A stretch of 64,000 nucleotides of DNA. It comes from Venturia oleaginea (Eukaryota > Ascomycota > Dothideomycetes > Venturiales > Venturiaceae). The position numbers and the translations under genes were made by a program. The notes under the pieces are model-generated. The model had not been told where the DNA came from. It worked only from the letters and a program-made list of their open reading frames with translations, and did not search any database. The stretch is taken from contig JABMLP010000002.1 of the NCBI GenBank assembly GCA_013176395.1, forward strand, positions 248,001 through 312,000, written 5' to 3'. This document shows, one piece after another, positions 54,965-64,000 of this stretch; the first letter of the stretch is position 1, and each line of letters starts with the position of its first letter.

Positions 54965-55486
54965 TCATCCTGCCATCTCGGCGTCCTTGCCTGCCGCATC
55001 TAGTGCCGATATCCAAAGGACGTTGTTACACCTGTAGCGAAGTTTGTTAGCATTGTTCCAATCCATATCTCTCTCCATGGTTGGGCTCCGAGTCTGAGTG
55101 CACCTCTTTCTTCGCGCTGCCAGCCCACACAGCCTTTCCAGACCCACTTTCCGAGTTTCATGCAAAGAGAAGTTGCATACCTGATCAATACCTCTCCCAA
55201 GTTACCCGTTGACTTTCCATCAATCCACTCATCTGCTCCCCTCATTTGAATGTTCATGTAAGAATCGACGCTGATGAGTTTGCCGTGGTACTCTTGCCCC
55301 CATTTCAGGCGGATGATGACATCTTTATCGACACTGAAATTCGTGTTAGATTTGCGCTCGAAGGCGGAAGGTAGGTGGGTTTGCGTACAGGGCTTGCAGC
55401 ATAGGCCGCGGGTTGATGGGTGTGAACTGCACGATGATTAGTGGATTTCTAGGGGTACACTGGTAGGAGAGACTTACGCCGCTCAT
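54965..55486 (-). CDS. SMX3: spliceosomal Sm protein F
   Basis: Four exons, 55486-55478, 55426-55389, 55333-55181 and 55031-54965 (introns 51, 55 and 149 nt), 88 aa, close to human SmF (86). The product begins MSG-FTPINPRPMLQAL and has the Sm1 motif (VIIRLKWGQEYHGKLISVDSYMNIQM) and the Sm2 motif (GEVLIRCNNVLWISAL). The strongly conserved IRCNNV is rebuilt by splicing exon 3 (ATC AG) to exon 4. SmF is one of seven Sm proteins forming the ring on U1, U2, U4 and U5 snRNAs. A first exon of only 9 nt is unusual but gives the expected MS- start. Confidence 0.92.
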
Positions 55487-55842
55487 TTTTGCGAGGGAGA
55501 AGTTGTGTATGTGATTGTGGGGTATAGTTTGAGCTTGCGCCGACGAGGATGCTTGACATGCGGATTCCATCTCGAAAACAGCTCGGTGGAGGTCGGCTCA
55601 GTCTCGGCGCTAGGCGAAACTTCGGGGCAATCAAATTCAGAATTCACACATCTGGCCCTCGACTTGAGCTCATCGTATGAGGACGCAAGCATCGAGCCTC
55701 ATTCTATAGCTCGGAAAATTCATCACATTCGGCATTCAATTGTGTACATAGTGGTCTAAGGCGTTGGCGGCGATTTCATCGCCCGAAAACTAGTATTTAT
55801 CCACGACCACCTTCCTCTTCCACGTTCTCATATCCCAAGCCC

Positions 55843-56832
55843 TCATCGTACAGGCATCCCCCATAGCATGCATCGTTCTAACCACTCCTCCCCACCCTCC
55901 CCTCCATGCACCCTCCTCTTATTAGCCCGAAAAGCCCCACGATCCTGACCTAGAGCACAACGAACACCAACGCTACAAGACTCAAGACTTCCCCTAGTCC
56001 ACAGACACCCAAATTTCTTACGGAAAGTATGTTGCATCATCTTCCCCAGTTCCTCGAGATGAGGCGCTGGCGTTTCGGCAGGATACATATCTTCCAGTTC
56101 AACGGAGATGGAGAGCTTGTTCAATCGCGAGAAGAGGAAACGGGGTTCTAGAATGGCGATGGAGGGGATTTGTACTATTACCAGTTTTCTCGCTAGAGAG
56201 ACTGCCTTGCGAGGTTGGCCCAACGGGCCTGTTGCGGAGTTGATTTTGAGACTGATGTCGAGGTGGCGCACGAGATGGAGGTTGGAAGCTATAGAGTGGG
56301 AAGTATGTTTAAGACGAGGTAATGCTCTACTATTGGGATCATGTGGTCCGTCTTGTGCTGCTCCTATGTCGACAATCATGGCGTTCAATAAAGGCGTCGG
56401 AGCCTTCAATTGAGAGACGGAGAAAGGGATCCTTCGATTGAGATTGAGGCCAGTGTAGTGTATTCTCGTCGGCAGGACTCTGAAAGCATCTTCTTTACAC
56501 TTCTTCCGAATCTGTTGACAGATATATAGGAGTTCACTGGATAGACAAGGTTCCAATGAGTTATCGATGAGTTCCTGAGGCTCATATCCGCCGTGTGCTC
56601 GCTGGCTTTTGGGAATATCAAAGATCCAATGCGGCAACAGGAAATAGCCATAAATCGTTGTCCGGATCTCTCTCGGCATTTTCTCCAAGAACATCAACGA
56701 ACCGGGTTCATTCGGCGGACTCTTAGCACTCGGGGCTGCCGCCGTCGATGATTTGGAAAGCGAGAAGACGTCCGCTTTAGAATCTGCAGCAGCGCATTGC
56801 ATTTGCGCACAATTTTTTGAATCCTTCGTCAT
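55843..56832 (-). CDS. fungal hypothetical protein with 2EXR/F-box-like N-terminal motif
   Basis: The single open frame of 329 codons has its first ATG at 56832. Residues 47-60 read MFLEKMPREIRTTIYGYFLLP, the pattern (F-L-x-L-P-x-E-I-R-x-x-I-Y) typical of many fungal proteins of the 2EXR/DUF7730 type. ELLYICQQIRKKCKEDAF, also typical, follows. The first 30 residues overlap a diverged tandem repeat unit in another frame, so a downstream ATG (at about 56694, just before FLEKMPREIR) may be the true start. No enzymatic motif is visible. These families are large and lineage-specific with unknown function. Confidence 0.6.
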   Translation of the reverse strand: MTKDSKNCAQMQCAAADSKADVFSLSKSSTAAAPSAKSPPNEPGSLMFLEKMPREIRTTIYGYFLLPHWIFDIPKSQRAHGGYEPQELIDNSLEPCLSSELLYICQQIRKKCKEDAFRVLPTRIHYTGLNLNRRIPFSVSQLKAPTPLLNAMIVDIGAAQDGPHDPNSRALPRLKHTSHSIASNLHLVRHLDISLKINSATGPLGQPRKAVSLARKLVIVQIPSIAILEPRFLFSRLNKLSISVELEDMYPAETPAPHLEELGKMMQHTFRKKFGCLWTRGSLESCSVGVRCALGQDRGAFRANKRRVHGGEGGEEWLERCMLWGMPVR

Positions 56833-57240
56833 CGAGGGACAGATGTTCGAGACCGTGCCAGTGTTTCTTCACTTCATGACCACCACCCCTCTGGCTACCA
56901 ATTCCATCCGAATCCACTTTCGATTCTGCGCCAGCGCATCGCATTGGCGCAAACTTTTCGAATCCTGTGTCGTCGAGGGATAGTGTCCAAGATTGAGCCA
57001 ATACTTCTTTAATCCATGGCCACGACTCCTCTAGCTACCAATTCCATCAGAGACCACTTTCAATTCCACAACAGCCGTTGCGGTTGCGCAAACTTTTCAA
57101 ATCCTTAGCGTCAAGAGATAACTGTCCAAGATTGTGTAGATGGTTCAATCTACCGCCACTTTCCCCTTCGCTGCCAAATCCATCAAAATCCATCGTGTCG
57201 CAGATTATACCTAGATCCGATGCGGGAGTAAACAATGAGT
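56800..57240 (-). repeat. three diverged ~140-bp tandem repeats with LRR-like coding potential
   Basis: Landmarks CGTCATCGAGGGA (about 56829), GTCGTCGAGGGA (about 56968) and GCGTCAAGAGA (about 57108) are spaced about 140 bp apart. Between them the landmark GCTACCAATTCCATC recurs. On the minus strand each unit can read (E/Q)-x-L-S-L-D-(D/A)-x-x-x-x-K-x-x plus a D-G-I-G-S motif. The frames are broken by stops. Confidence 0.6.
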
Positions 57241-57556
57241 GTAGTGTCAAAAAACAAAGCGCCTATATCCGGTTACCAAGAAGATGAAGGACAGCGTGTA
57301 CCAAAAACACATCGTACCTGACTAAAATCTCCACCTCATTAGTTCTAGCTGAGGTCGGGAACAAACGTCCCGCCCGGACATCCCGTATCAAAGATCTAGA
57401 ATAGTCTTCAGACCAAGCTCTTTTACATTGAGCACGGCAATCCCGGAGCGGCGAATAAATATTCTTATTGGATTGACAATATTGTTGTAGACAAGAAGAC
57501 GTGCCGTCTAGGCGCTAAAAATAACCAGCGACTCGGAGTCGGGGTCTAGAACATTA

Positions 57557-58209
57557 CTACAACCACCACCAACACCTATATTCGTATATCAGGTGCGTGT
57601 AGCCTTGAAGTAAGTACCCGTGTGCTGGATATAGATTTTTCTTCATCGATAAGAGGATTTCTTCACCGATGGTTGGAATGAGGTCTTTGTCTGGATCTCG
57701 AGGCCGGGGATGGGTGCCGCGCTGCCGGTTTCTGAGTTGGAGGTATGGACTCCTATTTTGCTTTGAGAGGTGTGGATAAGTTGATGGTTTTGGGCAGGCA
57801 GATGGGAAGGCAATGTCGAACTGAAGATGTTCGACTCGAGATCGATTTTGCTGGAAATTCCGTTGGGATAATTGGGTCATATGGCATCCAGCAGGACTCG
57901 CCCAGTGTTCGTGGCTAGACGACAGGACCGGTTCACTGGAGGTAAATGCACTCCGAACAAAGGGGTGGCTGGATTCCAACGAGTTGAAGATTCGGCAATA
58001 AATTCAATTTTCTTTTGGTCCGCTCGTACAATCCCTCGAGGAAACAGCATCGGAAAGGAGAAATGCCACAGAATCTTGATTCCATCTCGGAGCCGGGCTT
58101 CAAATACTAATAAACACCGCCTTCCACATCCTTCCATCACTTCCACACGCAGCTCTCCCTCCGAAATAGCTCCCCTCGCATCCTGATGATGAAAAACAAG
58201 GCCAGACAC
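57557..58209 (-). other. uncertain minus-strand ORFs
   Basis: Two overlapping frames (58209-57877 and 57979-57557) contain VEVMEGCGRRCLLVFEARL and SSTRWNPATPLFGVHLPPVN, which look protein-like. They do not match a family I recognise and do not form one frame. Confidence 0.2.
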
Positions 58210-58301
58210 AAGTCATAAACATAGGGGGCACCCTGGGTAGGAGTGTAAAATTTGTGTAGGTCCTTGTTTTTCATCATCAGGACGCGAGGGGGGCTATTTC
58301 G
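58162..58301. repeat. long inverted repeat (40-bp arms, 60-bp spacer)
   Basis: The left arm 58162-58201 and right arm 58262-58301 are reverse complements with two mismatches (positions in GCTCCCC/GCCCCCC and CGCATCC/CGCGTCC). The arms begin CGAAATAGC and end ATGATGAAAAACAAGG. No target duplication is apparent at the outer ends. Transcription across it would give a stable hairpin. Confidence 0.85.
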
Positions 58302-58653
58302 CATGTCCCCCAGCCACCTCCCTTGCTTCCCTCCGCTGAGCTTCCGTTTTACTGCGCCTTGTTCCCGGGTCAACATGTTCCCAAAGGAGCGGATGGCTCA
58401 CGTGTCCATCCCACCATGATCGATGTGTGTGTCGATCTGCGATCAGCCTCTCCTGCAGCTTGAGTCGTGCACGTTCAATTCTGGTTGGGTTTAATGCGCT
58501 AACCATGGTGGTGGGTGTGCGTTTCGATTAGGGTAGTACGTAACGTCCAAATTCTTTGGGTAGATTTTCGAAGATCCAAACAGTGTGGAGACAATTCCGA
58601 ATTCGTATTTTGTTTTGATTTTTTTTGATTTTTTTGGTGGGGTAAAGAAATGT

Positions 58654-58875
58654 CTATCCCAAGCGGCCTTTGAATGAAGTGAGTCGTCGGATCTTGCTGG
58701 CGGTTGATTTTGAATTGCTTGAGACTGAGGTTTGAGTGGAGTCACTTGAGGCGGATGAAGAGGCGGATCGTTGTCTGTATTCTGCGTCGGCGAGAATGTC
58801 TTCAAGGCTGACACTGCGATCCGAAGAGCTAATAGCGACGGAGTCAATATGCTCGGTAAATTTTGAAGTAGTCAT
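58654..58875 (-). CDS. small Ser-rich protein, 73 aa
   Basis: The ATG at 58875 (MTTSKFTEHIDSV) is used rather than the upstream one at 58944. The segment SSSDRSVSLEDILADAEYR is followed by a Ser/Thr-rich stretch and a basic end (KIRRLTSFKGRLG). It resembles small unstudied proteins common in filamentous fungi, but I cannot name a family. Upstream, a polar leader and pyrimidine-rich tract look like a genuine promoter region. Confidence 0.45.
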   Translation of the reverse strand: MTTSKFTEHIDSVAISSSDRSVSLEDILADAEYRQRSASSSASSDSTQTSVSSNSKSTASKIRRLTSFKGRLG

Positions 58876-58945
58876 GGTGATTGATGATGAGGTTGAGAGA
58901 TTGGTTGTGTGAGAGGAGTAAGTCTTGTCCTGATGGTTGTACAAG

Positions 58946-61900
58946 GCTGTGAGATTGCTAATATGATCAATTGATGTCGTGAGGAGATGGGTTCTTATAT
59001 ATCAATCAATAGTGGTGGAATGCTGAAATGAGAAGTAATTACGCCGCTTTCTAATATCCCCCGTGGGAGAGCATGGCTTCTTATGCAGGTCTTGTGTGAC
59101 AGCAGTCACTGACCTTAATAATTATGATTCGGCATGCCCTGGCCAGAGCAAGCCACGGTCTAGGTTCGCGTGTCCATTTGGGCACAAGCACTGAAAATGC
59201 TCGGCGAGGCTTTGCTCACAGGGTCTGATCCACGAAGGGGACACGCGAGACTTTTCCCAGGGTTTGTAGCCCTCCAAAAATACACAATCCTTGCTTTTCC
59301 TGGTCCCCAAAGCCAACAAAGAACTGCCATCCCAACTTCATTCCCCCAACCATCAACGCCTCTTCATTCCTGCTGTCTTCAATCTGTAACGGAGATCACG
59401 TCTGCTTTGGTTCTCGCGGGGCTTTCTGCATCACCGGCTGCGAGTGCCGGATGGGTTGGTTAGCATCTGCGTCGTGATTTGCTGGATACAATTCCGTCCC
59501 ATCAAGTGACCACAGAGAATTACTGGTCCAAGACCGTGACACTGCAGAAAGCCCCAGAAATCGGGTGGGTGTGCAACACGAGCACACACATTGGCAGTCA
59601 GCATGATTTTCGATATTTTATGCAGCAAACGCTGTTGCACAATGTCAGTTGAATGCAGAGTATTCGGAATAGCATGCCTTGGATAGGGAATATCGCCAAA
59701 TCCTGCAAAGTGCGGACGACGACCGTGGCGTACATCCACGAAGGCGAAAAGGGATTCGAATGGACTTTACGCCGTTTCCGCGAGACACTATCTCTGGCCG
59801 CATAAACATTATTTCCAACACCAGTCGACTCTGTCCCTCTCCGCGACGAGCATGGCAATCATCTATCCAAGGATATTATGCAGATCGTCAAGAAATTTTT
59901 GAAGGAAAAGTCTGCTTGGACAAATGAATATAACCCAAGACACAAGATCTATGACGTCGACCACTTTACTATTCCTCGCTTGGGTCCCTGGCATTCTCTG
60001 AGTATTGCAGGCAGCTAGCTATACGAGGCAGAATTCTTCGAGAAGTCTTTTGCCACCGTATTGGGTTGAGACAACTTCAGCCTAGAGGTCATCTTCCTTG
60101 ACAAAATCCTTTGCGAAGGCTGCCACATCATGTATTTACGACTCCATTCGGGAATTGCAAATGCCATTGGCTTGAAACTCGTTTGCCTAGATTTGGCCAT
60201 CCAATGGAAACACCATTCTTTCAAAAGCTGCTACACTACTGCCTATTCTCTTCGTCTCATGTCAGCTGCAGCCTGGACTAGCGAACGGTATAAAACAAGG
60301 TCTTCCCTTGACCATTCAGCAAGACATCTTCTCTGCAAATCCTCGCTCAGATCACATGTAGTAACTGTTCTTACCTAGTTTGACAACTGGTATCACTCTA
60401 ACAGAGTACCCAAATCAAACTTCTTTTTGGAAACTTTCTCTGCCGATGGGACTACTGGCTTGCCATGCATGTTTCTCCCTGAGATTGTGTCGCTGGAATC
60501 ACACTACCTCCAGCCGACGCGAAACACAACCCCATTTTTTCACTATTCCTTCTCGCCCAAGGGTGGGAGAATGGAGAAGAGAACAAAGCCGTTGTCGCGC
60601 TTCGATTGCGTGATGCACCCTGCACTGTGGTTCACCGAAACGGGTAATGCATATCGATAATCGCATGCGGCAACGTGATTTTTTCTCTCTGTTCCCAAGG
60701 GCACGACGATCGGATAGGTATAATAATATCTTTGACTTTCAGGGTCTAATCTGTTCATGTGCTGATCGTCGTCAACGTCGTACTCCGCAGCAACTCTCAC
60801 AAGTTAATGAAAGCAAAGACGATGACATCGGTGATAATTTACTGTCACTGGGATTTCCTTTTGCGGATAAGTGGCTTCGGCTAAATATCTGTTGGGTTTT
60901 TGGACACTTGTTGGATGAGACGTTGACTTTTATTACCTTCCTGGACGACAACTCATACGAGGCCCACATGCAATGTGCATCGCCCCGTTGGCAGGCATCG
61001 GCATCTATTTCGGCTTGGCAGCGGATACGTGGATCGGAAGCGTAACCATTGATATCGTAGAGCGTCGTGGACTGGGTGATGGTTGATATCTTATGCCTCA
61101 AAGGCCGACGTTGTGGTGGCACGTCAACGGATTTCCTGGTCACATTGTTGCAGCATTCTTCTGGACGCTGGATGATATCGAAGACCAACACAATCATTCG
61201 GCCAATATCTGGTCATGCTGGACATCGTCAATGGAGATCTCACTCCAAGACACCCAACATCCCCTCATTTTCGCAATCCAAGGTGTGGATGAACTCTATA
61301 CAAAGTTTGATACCCTTGCAGCGAGCAAGAAATGTGCCTCATACCCATCGAACAAGATGGAAACAGACATGAAGAGCTGTATTGACAAAGATCATTAACT
61401 TGAAAATCTACCTTAAGAAGAATACTTCAAAGCAGAAACCCATCCATTCCTCTTTTCAATCCGCAACTAACCTCTGTTATGAAAATAGAAGACAATATCT
61501 CTTCTACCTCCAAATATCGAGCCTAAAGATCTTTTGAAGTAAACACAAAGCAAGATTCGGCTCGTAGGGACTTAGTTGTGCGAGTGAGAGCGGCACTTCG
61601 AGACAGGCAGTAATGGCAGTATCGGTACAAAATAGATGCAACAGCTGAAACGTGATTCTTACATAGAGTCTTGGGTGGAGGCTGACATTGGACGATGAAC
61701 CCAGCTACTTACCAACAAAATCACAAATCACTCATCTTCATCTTTGTAATCAGAAAGGGAAAGTAACCATCACCAGCTAGCGTTCACAAAACTTACATAT
61801 GTGATAGCTTCCACGCGGCGCTCGTGGCACGAAACTAGTGGAAATATGCGATCCCATCGAGAAATGACTACGCGGAAACCCTAGGCTGTTATGGTGTGTG

Positions 61901-63496
61901 GTGTTTTGATTAATACGGGTTCCGAAACCGTTGGAGCATTTATTTATGGTAAGCTTTGAATCACAGTCCGGGTAGAAACGGAGGATATTGGTTTACATTC
62001 GGTGATCACATAACAGCGCGCCAAGTCTACCCGGATGACGTTCCGGGTTTTTGGCAAGGTGATGAGCTGGGCACGATATATCTAAAGATGATAGTAGATG
62101 GTTGTTAATCTCTTCAAATGTATACGCGGCTTCAGACGCAATTGGGGCGCTGTGGTTGCGTGGTAAGTTCTGTTTGAGGCCGAAGTCCAGAAGTTGGGAT
62201 TGGGACTGGCTTTCATGGTGATGGTGATGGTGATAATTATCATTATTATCATTGTTATCGGCAACTCGAGTCGTTCCCAGTCATCACTCGAGTCTTCCTA
62301 TCGATCTTGTATCTACGTTGACGCTCTCTATAGCCTTGGTCAGTGATGATCATGATTCTCATCACAATCCCATCGGATGGACCGTTCGTGAAGTTTTCTT
62401 TTAGTATGCACAGGTCTCAAATGGGAGCAACAAGTACCAAGCTCGATCAGAGGAACACACCACGCCATGAAGTCCGGCCTCGTATTTTCCTGCTTTGGAA
62501 GGGCACTTGACAAACTGAAAGTGGTTTTTTTTTTGTGCTGTAAATTTGGAGCAGCGGATCAGCTTAGTCATTTCTAGTAGACGGTTACGTGACTGGTCCA
62601 CAGCCTAGCATTAGAAGGAGCCGTACCTCGTCATTTACCTTCTCATCGATCGGATATAAGATGCCGAGAAGAACTCCCTATGAAACCCAACACACATAGA
62701 GACACGCTTCGGGCTGATGGTGGCAGCCAAAACTTAAGAATTTCTTCCTCTAGGCAAAGAACACTAGGTATGTCAGAAGGGCACATTGTTGGCAAAAGCT
62801 GCCTACCACCGGCCGAAGGACCGATGATCAAGTTGAAGATGGTCATCAGTAGAAGCCGCTAATATGGAGGTGTTCTAAGAGCCGAGTATATGCATATATT
62901 TTATCGTCAGGTCTACATGCATGGAGATGATCTCAAGCATCCACTCTTTTAACACGGAAAACAATCTGGATATCATTTGCAGATAGATCAGCACCCTCCA
63001 AAACAGCTTATATTCCCGGTAAATTCCAATGACGAGGTTTGAACGCGCGTTGTCATCACCAAACTCGAGGAAGACCAAATATTCCACCAATAGCAGCAAA
63101 GAGTTGGTACTTATATTCCCAGAAGCATCAATCTTGAGAAAGAATACACAATCAGAACTAGGTCTCTCATGGGCCGGTGCGCTCATGCTCCAATGTTCTG
63201 GCAAATTTTTGTATGGCCGAGGACTACGTGATAGTCTACATACTCAATCAGTCTTGGACAACAGAATACTCTGTGTGTGCATCGGAGATGATGCTTGTCA
63301 TCACATAATCGCGTCAAAGAGATATATCCTACTAGCGAGGACGATCCCGAAGGATTGAGAGTATGCGGGGATATCCCCAGGATATTCCAAGCCCTGAAAT
63401 TGATGCTCGATCGAGCGGCCAGTACAAGCCTGAAAACTCGAATCGGTTTCCTGATGAAATAGTATTCTCATAACCAATTAATATTTATACCTGATA
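58946..63496. other. 4.5-kb region with gene remnants only
   Basis: Plus-strand frames at 60647-61045 and 61093-61398 contain protein-like stretches (LRLNICWVFGHLLDETLTFI; GHIVAAFFWTLDDIEDQHNH), but no continuous gene or known domain is evident. These may be remains of one decayed gene. A GATGGTGAT/ATTATC simple repeat lies at 62213-62262. No RNA gene is recognised. Confidence 0.3.
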
Positions 63497-64000
63497 ACTT
63501 ATTCCACCACCGAGCCGGCCACTTTTCCTTGGCACAGCCCTTATCCTCTTTAAGACGTAATGTCTCAACAATACAACGCGATAGTCGTTCAAGAAGAAGG
63601 CAGAATTGATCTCGCTCTTCAGCCTTATACCTCTGGCCAATTTCAAAGCCTACGGCGCGCTGCTGCAGCCTACAACATCAAACACCAAAGGCTCTCTGAT
63701 CGGCTCTGCGGAATTACCTCTCGATCTCAAACTCGCCCAAACTCCCATAAGCTCACTGCAACAGAAGAGCAAACGATTATCCGATATATCCTCGATCTCG
63801 ATTCGCGAGGATTCGCGCCGAATTGATGCTACACCAGAACGCTCTACTTATTGCACGAAACCACGAGCTTGAAGAGCAATTGGTAGTAATTACGTAGCGA
63901 AAATCGCGTAAAAGGAAGCGGATCCAGCAAGGTGGACGTCGGAAGGACTTTCCTTTCTCTCGGTGTGGTTATCTCATGTTATGTTTCTCACATAGGAGCT
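63497..64000 (+). mobile_element. pogo-like transposon copy 5, continues past the window
   Basis: A TA at 63495-63496 precedes the terminus ACTTATTCCACCACCGAGCC. The ATG at 63560 begins MSQQYNAIVVQEEGRI, followed by the HTH and the start of the CENP-B domain (RYILDLDSRGFAP). At 63824 the sequence jumps directly to LMLHQNALLIARNHELEEQL-like coding (63822-63895), which in copy 4 lies C-terminal to the DDE domain. The whole catalytic domain is deleted. The right terminus is not in the window. Confidence 0.8.
63560..63895 (+). pseudogene. pogo-like transposase remnant, DDE domain deleted
   Basis: Residues 1-88 carry the N-terminal DNA-binding part. A TGA follows at 63824-63826 exactly at the deletion joint. 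The following coiled-coil segment is in another frame. The deletion joins the codons for GFAP to the codons just before LMLHQNALL, so the product is at most an 88-residue DNA-binding fragment. Confidence 0.7.

Noticed and set aside
1..64000. CRISPR arrays, bacterial operons or riboswitches
   Set aside because: The sequence is eukaryotic (spliceosomal introns, ORC, TFIIH, SNARE). The tandem repeats found have no unique-spacer pattern.

Overview
The window looks like a chromosome segment of a filamentous ascomycete (Pezizomycotina). Conserved single-copy eukaryotic genes are broken by short introns (46-58 nt, one of 149 nt) with GT...AG ends and CTAAC/CTGAC-like branch sites. These genes sit between gene-poor stretches and decayed transposons. 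I cannot place the genus from sequence alone.

Layout. 1-4.4 kb: a decayed LTR-retroelement (Gag with zinc knuckle, minus strand) followed by two pogo/Fot1-like DNA transposon copies. 4.4-9.6 kb: no intact gene, but a quasi-regular series of TATAAAAGAC promoter-like boxes. 9.8-13.1 kb: the divergent pair HSP78 (mitochondrial ClpB-type disaggregase) and GOS1 (Golgi SNARE), sharing a 207-bp promoter with a perfect heat-shock element. 15.8-23.1 kb: a nested transposon. An element with about 40-bp terminal inverted repeats and a FAR1-like N-terminal fragment is split by a complete 6.3-kb tyrosine-recombinase retrotransposon (DIRS order). The latter has the split direct repeats A1-ORFs-B1-A2-B2, Gag, RT-RNase H, a tyrosine recombinase, and a tandem array made from its own RNase H region. 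26.2-27.4 kb: TFB4 (TFIIH p34). 27.6-30.2 kb: two more pogo-like elements side by side, upstream of TFB4. 30.9-33.5 kb: ORC1. 34.2-35.7 kb: PRP46/PLRG1. 35.9-37.5 kb: an insertion with a 13-14-bp target duplication and an (AATC)n tail, just upstream of PRP46.

37.9-49 kb: a PNPOx-like flavoprotein, a ferric reductase, a small protein with an apparent one-base frame offset, a C2H2 zinc-finger gene and a PAQR/hemolysin-III (Izh-type) membrane protein. 50.2 kb: a serine-rich GPI-anchored wall protein. 51-54.4 kb: broken genes. 55-57 kb: SmF and a fungal hypothetical protein preceded by diverged tandem repeats. 58-64 kb: a 40-bp-arm hairpin, a small serine-rich ORF, gene remnants, and the start of a fifth pogo-like copy at the window edge.

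The housekeeping genes serve unrelated core processes: protein folding in mitochondria, ER-Golgi traffic, transcription and repair, replication origin licensing, and splicing (PRP46 and SmF). There is no metabolic cluster. The most distinctive feature is the transposon content. All five pogo-like copies lack the transposase catalytic core or its downstream part, yet one keeps an intact DDE-less ORF. The tyrosine-recombinase element joins Gag and Pol through a UAG-CAR-YYA readthrough context.
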